Assembly (NCBI GenBank): GCA_002189035.1
Contig: NEEC01000002.1
Coordinates: 1,798,001 to 1,862,000, forward strand
From: Utricularia gibba
Taxonomy: Eukaryota; Streptophyta; Magnoliopsida; Lamiales; Lentibulariaceae
Length of the DNA: 64,000 bases
Direction of reading: 5' to 3'
The notes under the pieces are model-generated. The model worked only from the letters and a program-made list of their open reading frames with translations. It did no database searches and had not been told where the DNA came from. This document shows positions 44,545-61,507 of this stretch, one piece after another (position 1 is the stretch's first letter; the number at the start of each line of letters is the position of its first letter). A program made the position numbers and the translations under genes.

Positions 44545-44575
44545 TGTGTTGTACAATAGATTGTATAAAATGTGT
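44545..44575 (+). repeat. 31-bp direct repeat, copy 2
   Basis: A perfect second copy of the repeat at 44282-44312. The pair encloses 232 unique bases. Confidence 0.9.
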
Positions 44576-44845
44576 TCTCATTTTTTAGTACGTATTTGGT
44601 GTATAATTATTCGTTTTTAATTTTGAAAATAGAGAAAGTATTATATTTTTTTTCTAGTTGGATATGGAAATGTGCTCTATGAACTATAGTTTTCATTATA
44701 ATACATGAATTATCATATAAAATTTGGCATCTAGCATGAGTAATAAGCCACGTGTGTTTTTGATACATGAAGATGCTGTCTTTAATACATTCTCTTTCAC
44801 CGGAAACCAGAGATGCTTATGGCTTATGGAATATACGGCCAATTT

Positions 44846-45923
44846 TCAGACAGATAAATGGAACAATGGATCTGAAGAAGACGATGCTTTGGTGAAGTCC
44901 CAGAGATCAGCATCGGTTTCAGGGACATCGGGCACTGTGATCATTTGGGGTTCATCTTCTGGATCATCAAATGAGTACGGAAAGTCGACGTCGATCGTGG
45001 AGAATGGTTTGCACTGCTGCCCGTTTAGCTGGGACGCCACAAGGCGGTCGAGTGTCGCCCAGTCGGTCGACGGCCGTGGAGCCTCCGAGGTGGGAAGCTG
45101 CGTAAATGGATTGGGAGTGAGGTCCTTTTCCGGCTTACAACAAGAAGATCGCTCCATGTACATGAGTAGCTGGTCGAGAACGCCGTCGTTTCGCGGCGAA
45201 ATCGATGTCGAGTGAGTGGAAGCCGAGGGGGATGGAAGTGTCATATGGTAGTTCTTCTTCTTGAAGACGCGGCAAACGACCCAGCCATCTTCGCCCCCGG
45301 AATCTCCAGAAACCTGATCGATCATAAAATGGGTGTTTATACAGAACAAAAGACCCAACCCTGAAACACGATTATATTCTATGGAGGAATGTTTTAGCAT
45401 TACGTTATTGCAGTCATGATCTTCGAGACGATACTCGTGCATGATCCAATCGGACTTTCGGCCATGAGGGGCTCTTCCTCCATAGAAAACAAGCGTCTTT
45501 CTCATCCCAATTCTCCTGAAATTGCTATGGATCACCTTGTCACGACCGGTGGCCTTCCAAAACCCGGCCGTGGTTGCCCGATTCGTCCGCGTTCCGGTGG
45601 GGTACTTCTTGTCCTTGTGACTGAAGAAATACCAATCGTTCTGAGGAGTAGACCCTATCTTACACTTATCTGCAGCAAACAGCTCCAACGTACTCAGAAA
45701 ACCCCCATGCAACAGCACCTAATACCAGAACTTATTTACCTTGAATGTCCCACGGCTCAAGCTTATTAAGATCCACTTCCCCAATGACGTTGAAGTCGAT
45801 TCTCTCATATGCCACCTTTTTCCGGAGGTAGTACTGGAGAAGCTCCTCCTCCGTCGGGTGGAAACGGAAGCCCGGCGGCACGTTGGAGTGACCATTTAAG
45901 GTCAAGCTCATGTCACCGGTCAT
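44846..45923 (-). CDS. NST1: NAC transcription factor, NST1/NST3 (secondary wall thickening) type
   Basis: Three exons on the minus strand, 45923-45740, 45669-45404 and 45313-44846, total 918 bases (305 residues). The start is [11 protein letters not shown] (an internal Met at 45911 is also possible). All five NAC subdomains are present: [102 protein letters not shown]. The C-terminal region has [16 protein letters not shown] and a late DADLWDF-like motif, both typical of NST1/NST2/NST3 rather than VND proteins. These factors switch on MYB46/MYB83 and the cellulose, xylan and lignin programme in fibres or anthers. Both introns are at the usual NAC positions. The frame is intact. Confidence 0.9.
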
Positions 45924-45962
45924 CTTTCTTGTGGGTGCAAAAGCTGCTCCGATGGGCGTGCG

Positions 45963-45970
45963 ATTTATAT
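45963..45970 (-). promoter_or_regulatory. Possible TATA box of NST1-like gene
   Basis: The minus strand reads atataaat, 40-47 bases upstream of the ATG at 45923. The spacing suits a short leader, but an upstream promoter with a longer leader cannot be excluded. Confidence 0.4.
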
Positions 45971-48900
45971 GCGAAGTGGTTGAGAAACAGTGCATGGAAG
46001 AAGAAGCTGTAGGTGCCCGAGGGGTCCTCTGAAAGTTACCAACCGCCAACATGCTCAAAAGAACTAGTGATAGTTGGGTTGTAGGCATCATCGTGTGCAA
46101 AAGAATGTCGACAAGCTTTCCCATGTCCATTGAATTTTCAACTTTTCTCATTTCTTTATTCAAATTTATTGAACTTTCACGTGTCACACCAAGTATCATT
46201 GAATATGGTATTTCACGAGGGTCCACTCATGTGCCCATCTTCCTCACTACCCACACTCTGCAGCAGATCGAAGCAGTACAGAAGATATTTTGTTTTTCAA
46301 ATGAGGCTAATAGTTATTACAAGCTGCTCCAATCTCCTTAGTTTTGTGTTAATGTTCGATGGTCTGAAGGACTACTCCCGTCTCCCTTGCTGTGTTGTTA
46401 CAAAGAAGATGATGTAAGAATGTATACCAAATAAGCACTTTCAAACTTGGCTGTTGACAAAAAATGAGAAAAAGTTGAGTGGGGTGAGATTTCGCGATCA
46501 GGCATCATAACCAGGGCTGTCCTGACGTAGACCCTCAGGGTGAGATCATCGTATGGCATCCCCAAGCGTGACCCTCGACCTTAAAATCTTTTGAAAACCC
46601 CCTGCCTGCCTGCCAACGACCTCTTTCTCGAATTCGGCATGAATTCATATTGCAAAAGCATTACAATTTTGAACACTCTTGTTGAGTATAAACATAGCTA
46701 TGACATAACTATTTATTCTAATCGCATCCACCCCTTTCGAAAGAAACAAGAAACAAGACAACTAAAGAAGCTTGTCTTTCGATCCATCGGCATTTCTCGT
46801 AGAGTATCCACCCCCAAAAAGGGTTTTGGTGTACCAAATCAAAACCCTAGACAGCATAGAGAGTGAGTCCAAAGCCATACTTTGGCCTATCAAAACAGAC
46901 CGCATTCCAATATTTCATACATAGTTTTAGATTGGTTTTGAGAAAATTTTTCATGAAAAATGAAATAAATGATGTATTTCATATTGCACTTGTTACCCTA
47001 AATCTATATATCAAACGTATTTCAAATCTAAATACAATCAATAATATGTAAGAAGAGTACTACTAGTATCACATAATTATTTTATTTTTGTATTTTGCGA
47101 CAATGTTACAATAGAATTAATAATATTTGGTAGATTAGAATGAGATAAAATGGGTTTAAATAAAGTTGATGTATTGAGAGTAATTTTTAAGCAATGTTTA
47201 GTTATTGGGATTAAATGGTTTTACGTAAAATAAGGAAAAGATATAGTTTTAAGTCAATCCACATACATGAGATTAAGAAAAACTCGTGTAATTTTGAATT
47301 TATTTAAACCTATCAGCTAAACATTTTATAATTTATAATCCTATTTTTAAACCCATAAACCAAACACACCCTTATAATTGTTCTCTAAAAATGAGAATAA
47401 TTGGAGAAAGGGCAGGAAAATAATAATTAAAAAAAAAGTAGAGGGGGAAAGAAGGACAGGAGCGGTCCAGGGGTGTAATGAGTGACTATATTTGGGGTCC
47501 AAGATTTCAAGCTTTAATGATTATGTTTAGCAAACAATTGACGGAGCAACCACTTCCCACTTTTACCCCCTCCCTCACGCCTCAAGTGCCGATGTCTCTT
47601 TGTCCCCCTACCTCGGATCTGTACACGTCTGTCTTCTCTATTCAATTCATTATTTTATTAGTTTACTCGGTGTTAAATATAATTTACATAAAAATGAATA
47701 ATTTGTATCAAGTGTTATGATTAAGTTAGTTGGAATGAAAAATCTTTTTAAAGTAATAAAAATAATATTGTACTTTATAGTTAGTTTAATAAATTAATTT
47801 GTATTTTATCATGAATATAATTTTAAATAAAAAAATTAGTTGGATATGTAATTTATCATATTGGAGATTCGAGTATTTGTAGGATAGTAGAATTGAGTTT
47901 TATATTAGATTTGCTTAATGGATTTGGATAAAATATTTTATTATTTCAAAATAATACAAATCTTGAATAACTCTTTATTCGTTGACTAATTTTTGGGTTC
48001 AGATTCATGGCCTCTCAAGCACATAAATTGTTGTATCTTGATTTTTATTCAGATTACCACGAAAATATATCCATAAAATATAATTTGTCACCAAACAAAT
48101 CAAATTAATGTATAAGATGTAAATTAATAAAAAAAATAAAAAATGAAGTATAATTTAGGTATAACATATTTCGAAACGACATAAAATCACTAATTATCGT
48201 AATAAATATAACTGCTTACCGTGATTAACAGATGTTACTTAATATAAAGTAAACTTTTATCGTACTAAATATCACGGATGCTACCACACGAGTCATTAGG
48301 TTTTAATAGGATCCCAATATTCAGTCAACTTCTTGGGCCATTATTTTGGGCCTTTAGAAGAAGAAGGAAGCCTTTGTCTTCTTGTCTTTTCCTAATCTAA
48401 ATCAATGCTCAAAATTCGGATTTGATTTCAGAAATTGAAATTTCGGAGTAAATAAATCGAATTTTGAGTAAATATTCGAGAATATTTTATTTCGAAAAAG
48501 AACACGAAATTCATATTCACGGGTTAATGAATCTTATACAAAAATCAGAATAAAACATGGTATTTATAAAATAATACACACAGCATTTATTTGGTGTATT
48601 TCTTGTACTTTGGAATATTCAAAATAATATTTTCCCAAAACAAAAAAGAGAAAATTGTAAACGATAAGACGTCAATATTCAAATATTGACGTTCGTGGTA
48701 GTTCCAATTAGGAGGAGGATAATATAAGATGCTCATGCTCTTAGACTTGACTACAAGAAACCGCAGACTATTCAATCGTCGTTTTCTTGTTTCAAGATTT
48801 TCTCCTGCAGATTGTTTGTCCCGCATTCGAGGCGCAGGCATTATTCCTCAAGTCTAGGATTCTCCGCCTACCAGCAGGCGAAATCTTACTACGCCGGTCG

Positions 48901-48992
48901 CCGTGATTCTCCACATTTGCTTCGTGTTCTGATTCCTCAAGTTCGCTGTTAGTTATCGTGATTTTTTGTGTATCCTGCGGGATAGATCGATC
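45971..48992. other. 3-kb intergenic region (NST1 promoter side, AT-rich, UBP 5' region)
   Basis: No supported gene. The part at 46040-46560 flanks NST1 and likely holds its promoter. The part at 46640-48790 is very AT-rich. Several short frames (46591-46866, 47478-47720) show no family features. The less AT-rich stretch at about 48770-48990 is the probable UBP 5' UTR. Confidence 0.5.
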
Positions 48993-54550
<5,558 letters not shown>

Positions 54551-55055
54551 AATAGCCAGTTCTCCGACAGTTGAGCCGTTTCATTATAACTTCTGTCAAA
54601 GCGAGGCCTAGTGATTCTCTGGTTGGGGGTGAACCACCAGAGCATTGTTTATTTTTTTGGTTTCTTCTGATGATAAATTTGTTGGTGGCCGCGCCGCTGT
54701 GCAAGGTCTGAAATTTTCCTGGAAGTTGCTGATTATATTCACTTCTCTCGGGTTTTTTCTTTTTTGGAGGATGCAGTAGCTGAAGAGAGCTTCTGGGGGC
54801 ATTCTCGATTCTGCTGCTGCTTAACAAAAACACTACAATGAAGGGGTATGATAAGCGTGGTTGAGATCATTGTTTCATTCCATTTGTTCCCTAGGTACTT
54901 GTTGCCATCTTTGCTCCTGATGATTATGATGATAAAGAGAGAGAATAGTTTTTTGTGTATGAAGCAGGAAGCTAAACAAATTTTCATCTCTGCACTCCTT
55001 GTAAATGTGATGACTTTGTAGATGCATGTGTTTCTTTAGATACACTAACAAAACA

Positions 55056-56856
55056 TCAAAACCTCCCCACGAATCTTCTGGCAACCCAAAAACAACGGCC
55101 TTGGTCAGAAGCCCCCGGTCCAGGGTCAGAGCAAAGGCCACCGCTCCGACCACAACCGCCATTTTTGGGAAGCCACTGCGCTTCTCTAACGCCAATACTT
55201 GTTTATCTCGATCTTGATCCAAAGAGCCATTGGTGTCGCCTGGGGTGTCTAGAGTGGCAACATCCACCTTGGTGTTGATCTGAGCCATGAGAGCGCTGCC
55301 GGAGAGTGGTGCTGCGGTTGCTCGGTGCTTCTGGTATGCACGCAGCGCCGGATCAATCTTCCGAACAGCACCCCACATGCCCTGCCGGATTCCCAGTTTT
55401 GCAATCTCCCAAGGGATTCCCATGTCCTCATGGTGAAACAGTAGGACTTCACATGCTGTCATCCGTCCATCTCTCTCAGACTCCACTAAGGAAGGATTCA
55501 CAACAAAATAAGCTTCAGTAACTCTGATATGCACATCAAGATCTGTGGAATGGAATGCATTCTTGCCTGCACGTATGCACCAACTCGAATAGTATAAATC
55601 AACGCGCCTTGGTCTATCTCGCCGAGGCACAGTCGAGCTTGGCACACCCTGCAACCAAGGGGGATAGCATATGAATCACCCTCAATGAATCAGCTTGTAG
55701 TTTTCAGGAAAAAACTATAATGCCTAAAAGGGAAATTAACTCAAGTAGGACTGCAATACTTCATGACAAGAGGCATCCTTGAGAAACCTCTGAATCTGGA
55801 CACCGGATTTTCTTGTGTAAAAATTTAAGCAAAAATGTGGCCTAGAGAGCATTCAGAGACCAACAACAAGGTTTATGCTTTATTACCTTCGTTACACAAT
55901 AATATGTTCGGCCGGAATCCCATATTCGGCGCCCTATGATGTATTCCCTGTCACTACAGAAGAAGGGGAACTGCAATACCAACCGAAGAGATAAAGGTGA
56001 GAACAGATGGTATTGATATCAAACTAAATTGTGTAGTAGCAGGCTTTAACCTTCCGCACCCAGCGCACAACCATCGTCCCGGTTGTGGCACATTTCTCCA
56101 AAACATCAGAACTTGCAAGCATGTCATCCCATGTCAATCTAAACTCATCATCCCAAAAGAAGTCCCTCAAAATTTCAGGTGTTGCGTTTTCATACACAGT
56201 TCTGCTGCAATATTGAGGTGGCCCAGTCTACACAATGAGAAAAGTAGTTCTTGTAAGTAAAAATCCACTTCATTCTCTGCTGTACTACTATACAGTTTGT
56301 TATTTATCCAGTAAAGTGGTTTTAGTCTTAACCTCGGGATCTCTTCTCCATGCTTGATAGCTCATGTTGTTCGTTGACTTCTTCATCATGGGGATCCAAG
56401 GAGGTCCATTGTCAGACTTCTCGACTAAATTGTGCAAGTGTTTAAGATCATCAGCATTCAAGATGCTTGAATTCTCAATCTCCGGAACAGATGAACTGAA
56501 TATATCAAAATAGAGAATTCAACTTTTTACCGAAATGCGCAGAAATTGAAAGAAATGCAAACAAATGTTTCAATATAATCAAGAACCAACCTGCACTTTT
56601 CAGGAGAAGACAAATTCGCTCTTCCAATGGTGGCATCTGATATCCAGCGAACGCAGCTAAGGCATTGCCTTTTAGCTGCCATCTCAGATTTCTGCGATCC
56701 TCCATCCAAACTCAGATTAACCCATTTCGGCTTCCACGCCCAGCCCACCAAAATCCCAACCAAAACAGCTACCCAAATGGGCAACACCAACACGGTGAGC
56801 TCAAATATTATCCCCCCCATTCCGGGCTTTTCGAAGAACTCAGAAAGCGAGGCCAT
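55056..56856 (-). CDS. START-domain (polyketide cyclase/lipid transport-like) membrane protein, frame broken at the C-terminus
   Basis: Six exons on the minus strand: 56856-56591, 56495-56333, 56227-56051, 55970-55887, 55648-55567 and 55485 onward. The N-terminus has a hydrophobic anchor (GIIFELTVLVLPIWVAVLVG). The START domain includes PPWIPMMKKSTNNMSYQAWR, YCSRTVYENATPEILRDFFW, EFRLTWDDMLASSDVLEKC, REYIIGRRIWDSGRTYYCVT and ACEVLLFHHEDMGIPWEIAK. A second hydrophobic segment (AVVVGAVAFALTLDRGLLTK) is near the end. It resembles plant START proteins of the At3g23080/At4g14500 kind (name by recall), probably lipid-binding and membrane-anchored. As written the last frame runs on to 54875 with an unrelated tail. 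Adding one base to GGG (CCC at 55085-55087 on plus) gives VARR-F as in relatives and a stop at 55056-55058, 400 residues. Intron 5 is a GC-AG, in-frame 81-base intron. Confidence 0.85.
55486..55566 (-). other. Probable GC-AG intron, 81 bases, in frame (START gene)
   Basis: The exon ends ...GCAG and the intron begins GCAAGA, the classic GC donor context. It ends ccttccttag. Splicing gives CIRAVESERDGRMTACEV, matching relatives; retention would insert 27 residues without a stop. Confidence 0.7.
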
Positions 56857-59800
56857 TCGAAAACCCTCGATTCAATCGCACATATAATCAATCAATCTGT
56901 TTGATTACCACAGCGATAACCGAGGGTCGAGGGAAAACAAACACCCACAAACCCGAGGATCAGAGAGAATCTGGGGAACCAAAACTGAGCAAGGATAATG
57001 GATAAGACGGACCAATATACACGAGTATTCAGAAAAAATTAACTAGTGGCCGGAGAGGCGAAGGCAAGCAATCCAATGTCCGGGAATGGATAAGGAACTG
57101 AGATTTGATGGTGGGTTTCGCTCACAGTCGAGACCGCGGTAACGCCACGTGCCCACCGGTTAAATATTTCCACAGAAATGAATCGAAGCAATCACCGATT
57201 GCAGGATTCGGCGGATATGAACTGCAAGGACTGGGGCTGTTGTTGGGAAATGGAACTCAGCTGGACGGTCACCGCCGGTGCCGGTTCTCCGCGTTTGACA
57301 ACCCAAGTAGATGTACACCATTAAAGTCGTCTTTAGGAGCCCAAACCCGCCAGACAAAAATCAAAATTACACACACTGTTGACTCTGATCATTGGTTGGT
57401 TGAACGAGAAGTCGGTCGATCGGACTCCGGGCTAAATCCTTGGCAAAAGAACCTCCACAAAAACCAACGAGCAACATTACTGCATCCTTCACAAAGAGAC
57501 GAACATCCACCGAACTGGGAATGAATTCAGCGATAGTTGACCATAAACCAATCGACATTATCGGCGGAACTTCCAGCACCACATTGTCGGCCTTTGACAT
57601 GCAACCAATCATTTTAATCCGTGTTGTTATATGAAATAACATTAATTTCACTAAATATTCTATTTTTTATTTCTTATTTTTCATCTCTTTTTTGTCTTTT
57701 TTAAATTAAACTCATTAAATACCTTAATTTAATTATTTCGCATTCAGGGTAATAAAGAGGACCAGTGGTGTAGTGCCAAACAAAGGCCCATGGGGCCTAT
57801 AAAATAGAAATATGGTCCATTCCTATCATTGTTCCTGGAATCCACCCATGACCATGACATCCATTCGGACAGTTCTCATTCTGTCACGTTGGATGATATA
57901 ATTTAAAAATAAAAGGGAAAAAATACTTTTTATCCATACATGCTATAAAGTCACACGTTTTTAATCTGATCGATTTTCCAGAGATTCACAATATTTTATA
58001 CTGTTTATTTTCCCTTTTTTTTATCAATCATAGTTTAATTTAATTTAATTATATAGAATAATTCATAATAATAAATAACAATAATGATGATTCAGGAGAG
58101 GGGAATGCGTACGATTTTTTTTTAATTTTGTGAATAACATGCAGGGATATATAAAATAAATAAAAAGAATAATTAGTGAGGCCGTGAAATGGATGCCATG
58201 TAAATAGCTGGATTATTCATTAATGGGTGGGGCCCAGTAACAGCAACAGGAGCCGTCCGATTTAGCGCGTCTCGCCATTAAATTGATCTCCATCGTCATT
58301 CCCACCCACCGGTCCATCACCTCCTGACCCGTCCACCTCGCCCCCCAAAATTACCAAATTATTTTATTTTATGTCTCCGTATTATTAAATTCAATCGGCA
58401 CGTGTTCCCACGTGACACCTTGAGACCTTTTCAAAGTAGGGTATTTGCCACGTGGGCACCCCAAACCTAATTTCTAACTGTTGATGGGCCGAATCGAAAT
58501 TTCCGAGGAATTTGGGTAGGGTTTCCCCCGCCCCCTGCTGCAGCCACCCACCCGCAGGGAGTGGAATTCAGGTACGCGGATGCTTGCTTCCGTTTGTTTT
58601 TTCAAATGGGGTGGTGCTTCTTCAGGTATTGGAACGTGGGCGCTGCTCAGGGACAGAGAAAACTGCTGTGTGTTTGAGGCAGAAGGAATGATATGAGAGC
58701 AGAGAAAGAGGGATGGAGGCGGGCGAGGCAGATCGCGGGTATTGAAGGAAGAGAAGACAGGTGGATGGGGCATGATGTGGATGCTTTCAAGTCACAAGTA
58801 CAAGACTGGGGTGGGGTAGATGAATTAAGACACACAGCTGGATCATGTGGCAATGTCATTGCCATTTCCCGAATACCTGATCCTGAATTTCAAACACCCA
58901 CACAGACAGACAGACAGTTGAGGGAGGGTTTTTTTTGGGTAAGAATTCATCATTTACCCTCGTCGGAATCGAAGAACGCCACTGTTGTATCCCTCCATTC
59001 CTCGCTTCAGAAGTCTGGAACTCTCAGAAGCACATGAGGCTGTGATCAGATTCAAATATTTTGTATATAAAAAGGAGGAGCGGGCACATTGAACAGGGAA
59101 GACCACCTACCCGCCACGTTCCTTATCCTCCAGGGACTTTATTCGTATGATCTTTTTAGGACAAAAGGTGGCGTCTTGTGTGTGTTTGTTTCTTGCAACC
59201 CCAAAAAGCAACTTAACCCTCACAAAAAGACGTGTGACCCTCTAATTGCCTCCATGGGTTTCACTGTGAATGTGCGATTACCTTTTTACCCCTTGTACCC
59301 ATTCCCCACAAGCCATGCGAATACTAACAATTTTTATTTCAAAAAAAAGTAGAAACATGAAAAAATATATATATTTTTCGAATATTCAAAGAATCACCCC
59401 AAGCTTATTAGCCCTCATTGAATCCTCATCTCATTTTTTGAGCATCCTATCGCTGTCAAGATATATTAGCAATTTGGATGAGTTCATTTTCCTATTTTGG
59501 AAAATTCAAGTAAACAAATAAGGATGTATGTGTTTATCATGATATTTTAATTGATAAATAAGTTTTACAAATGTGTATTTTTATTGTGCTTGAATTCATT
59601 AATTAAAATTCATTTAACTAATAATAATAGTATTATTATTATTATTTGGAAAAGTAAAAAATATATATAAAAAAATGACCTAATAATATTATAAATAAAA
59701 TATTTTTATTCACAACTTGATTTAGTGTGTACTGTGGCACAAGATGCAAACCCTAGGCTAGGCATAAGGGAATGTCCTTCGATACTAATGTCACAATAAT

Positions 59801-60389
59801 TTATTAATAAAATTCCGTTCTGAATTTTCATGATCAGAATTTAGTTAAGAACTTAGCCAAATTGTAAAAAAAATCATGAATTGATGGTATGAAGGTTCGG
59901 ATAGTTCAACCACGATTCAAGTTATAATTAAATTAATTGTTTTTTATTGAATTATGATTTATTTTTTTATATTTTAAATCAAGAAGAATTTAATTATAAT
60001 TAAATCACGATTTTTAAAATAGGCCAAAATGAAAATATCGGTGTGTGTGTGGGCGATGAGAAGGACGAGGTCACATGAAGGCAGGTAACACGGCCAGATA
60101 ACGACGTGGGGCCCAAACCAAAAGCTGAATTCCAGAATAAATACGATTTCCATTAAATTTTTAAAACAAAAAAGGATAGCTACAATTTCATTTACAGATT
60201 CATTACCATTACAATTACATTTACATTTACATCTCTCTGGGAGAAGGGTCAACACAACAGATAGGTACCAGTCACCGGAAAGAAAAAATACACTCCGCAT
60301 TGCTGATCTCTCCTCCTCCACTCCTTTCTCTTTTCATCTTTACGACTGAAAACCCTAATTTTCCCATTTGGATCTGCAAGAATTAGGCC
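56857..60389. other. Divergent 3.5-kb intergenic region between START gene and NGATHA gene
   Basis: The START-gene promoter and 5' UTR lie at 56857-57110. The part at 57110-57600 is mid-GC with short open frames and no family match. The part at 57640-58200 is AT-rich. From 58220 to 59300 it is less AT-rich, with a TATA-like box near 59064, CT/GA-rich patches and no protein family. From 59330 to 60050 it is AT-rich, then NGATHA promoter and a leader ending at 60389. A long regulatory region is normal for NGATHA genes. Confidence 0.45.
59064..59073 (+). promoter_or_regulatory. Orphan TATA-like element
   Basis: The segment tatataaaaa in the context tttgtatataaaaaggagg is a good plant TATA box, but no coding sequence follows within 300 bases. 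It could drive a non-coding RNA or be chance. Confidence 0.3.
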
Positions 60390-61507
60390 ATGAATTTCAT
60401 GTCGGGTAGGCCGGGTTTTTACCAGGAGATGACAGCTCCGAGATTATCATCTTCTGCATCGGCTTTTCAGCCGCTGGAGTCGCCGCCGATCCACGTCATC
60501 GACGACGATTCGGAGACCAATCGGAGAGGAGGGGAAGGAGGGAGCAGCAGCAACAGCTCAGTAGCGAGAGAGCATATGTTTGATAAGGTTGTCACTCCGA
60601 GCGATGTGGGGAAGCTTAACCGTTTGGTGATTCCTAAGCAGCACGCTGAGAAGTATTTCCCATTGGATTCATCCACAAATGAGAAAGGGCTTCTTCTGAA
60701 CTTTGAGGATCGGAACGGGAAGCCGTGGCGGTTCCGGTACTCGTACTGGAACAGCAGCCAAAGCTACGTGATGACCAAGGGCTGGAGCAGGTTCGTAAAG
60801 GAGAAGCGGCTGGACGCCGGCGACATCGTTTCTTTCCAACGCGGAGTCGGTGAGTTGGGTAAAGACCGTCTTTTTATAGACTGGCGGAGGCGCCCCGATG
60901 CGCCGGAAATTCAACCACCGTTCTATAGTTTCTCTATTTCTAATCATCATCAATTTCCGGGACTCCAACGTCCGATGCATCCGTGGAGCCCGCTTTTCTT
61001 ACCCTCGAACACCAACCAGAACCACGTGTTATCAGCATCTCCTAATCATCATCATCATCATCGAGCAGCGGCTGCTGCTTACGGTGGCTATGGTTACAAC
61101 AGTGTGATGAGTGGAAATCCTTGTTCAGTGGGATCTATATTTTATCTTAGATCCGGCGGTGGAGGTTATGCCGCCGGAGTCAGCCCACAAGGGCAAAGAG
61201 GTGTGGAGCCAATGGTGTTCGAATCAGTGCCGGTGGTCCAAGGAAAGGCAGCAGCAAAGCGACTTAGGCTGTTCGGCGTGAACGTGGACTGTTCCATTTC
61301 CGAGTCAGATGACTATGATATGATGTCTTCTTCCACTTCTCCGACCACCGCAACACTGCCGTTGATTCACCAATTTCCGGCGACGAACTTAGATTCTTCT
61401 CCCTCATCGTCCTCGGCTCCGTCAGATCTCCAGTTAAGATCAGGTATGGTCACAGCCGTGACGATGACAAGGGGAAAGGCTCCATGTCCTTGGATTTAGA
61501 CATCTGA
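60390..61507 (+). CDS. NGA: NGATHA-type B3 transcription factor, frame broken at the C-terminus
   Basis: A single-exon frame from [14 protein letters not shown]. The B3 DNA-binding domain (residues about 65-175) has [75 protein letters not shown] and [20 protein letters not shown]. The RLFGVNVDC repression motif lies near residue 290, as in NGA1-NGA4, and [16 protein letters not shown] precedes it. NGA proteins restrict margin growth of lateral organs and specify the style. His and Ala homopolymers fill the middle. As written the frame ends PCPWI at 61499. The next frame encodes the NGA-type ending [15 protein letters not shown] with a stop at 61505-61507. One missing base between about 61431 and 61445 would unite them (372 residues). 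Confidence 0.9.

Larger units (their letters stand above)
43520..44845. other. Spacer between convergent GRF and NST1 genes
   Basis: GRF 3' UTR-like sequence runs to about 43700, followed by AT-rich DNA. At 44100-44230 is a C/T-rich patch with tacacgtg-like elements nearby. Two 31-base direct repeats are 263 bases apart. A long A/T stretch precedes the NST1 3' end. No gene is visible. Confidence 0.5.

Noticed and set aside
46591-46866. 91-residue frame in the NST1/UBP spacer
   Set aside because: Low-complexity AT-driven composition; nothing family-like.
57105-57524. 139-residue plus-strand frame upstream of the START gene
   Set aside because: No recognisable domain, no splice support, and it overlaps the likely START promoter.
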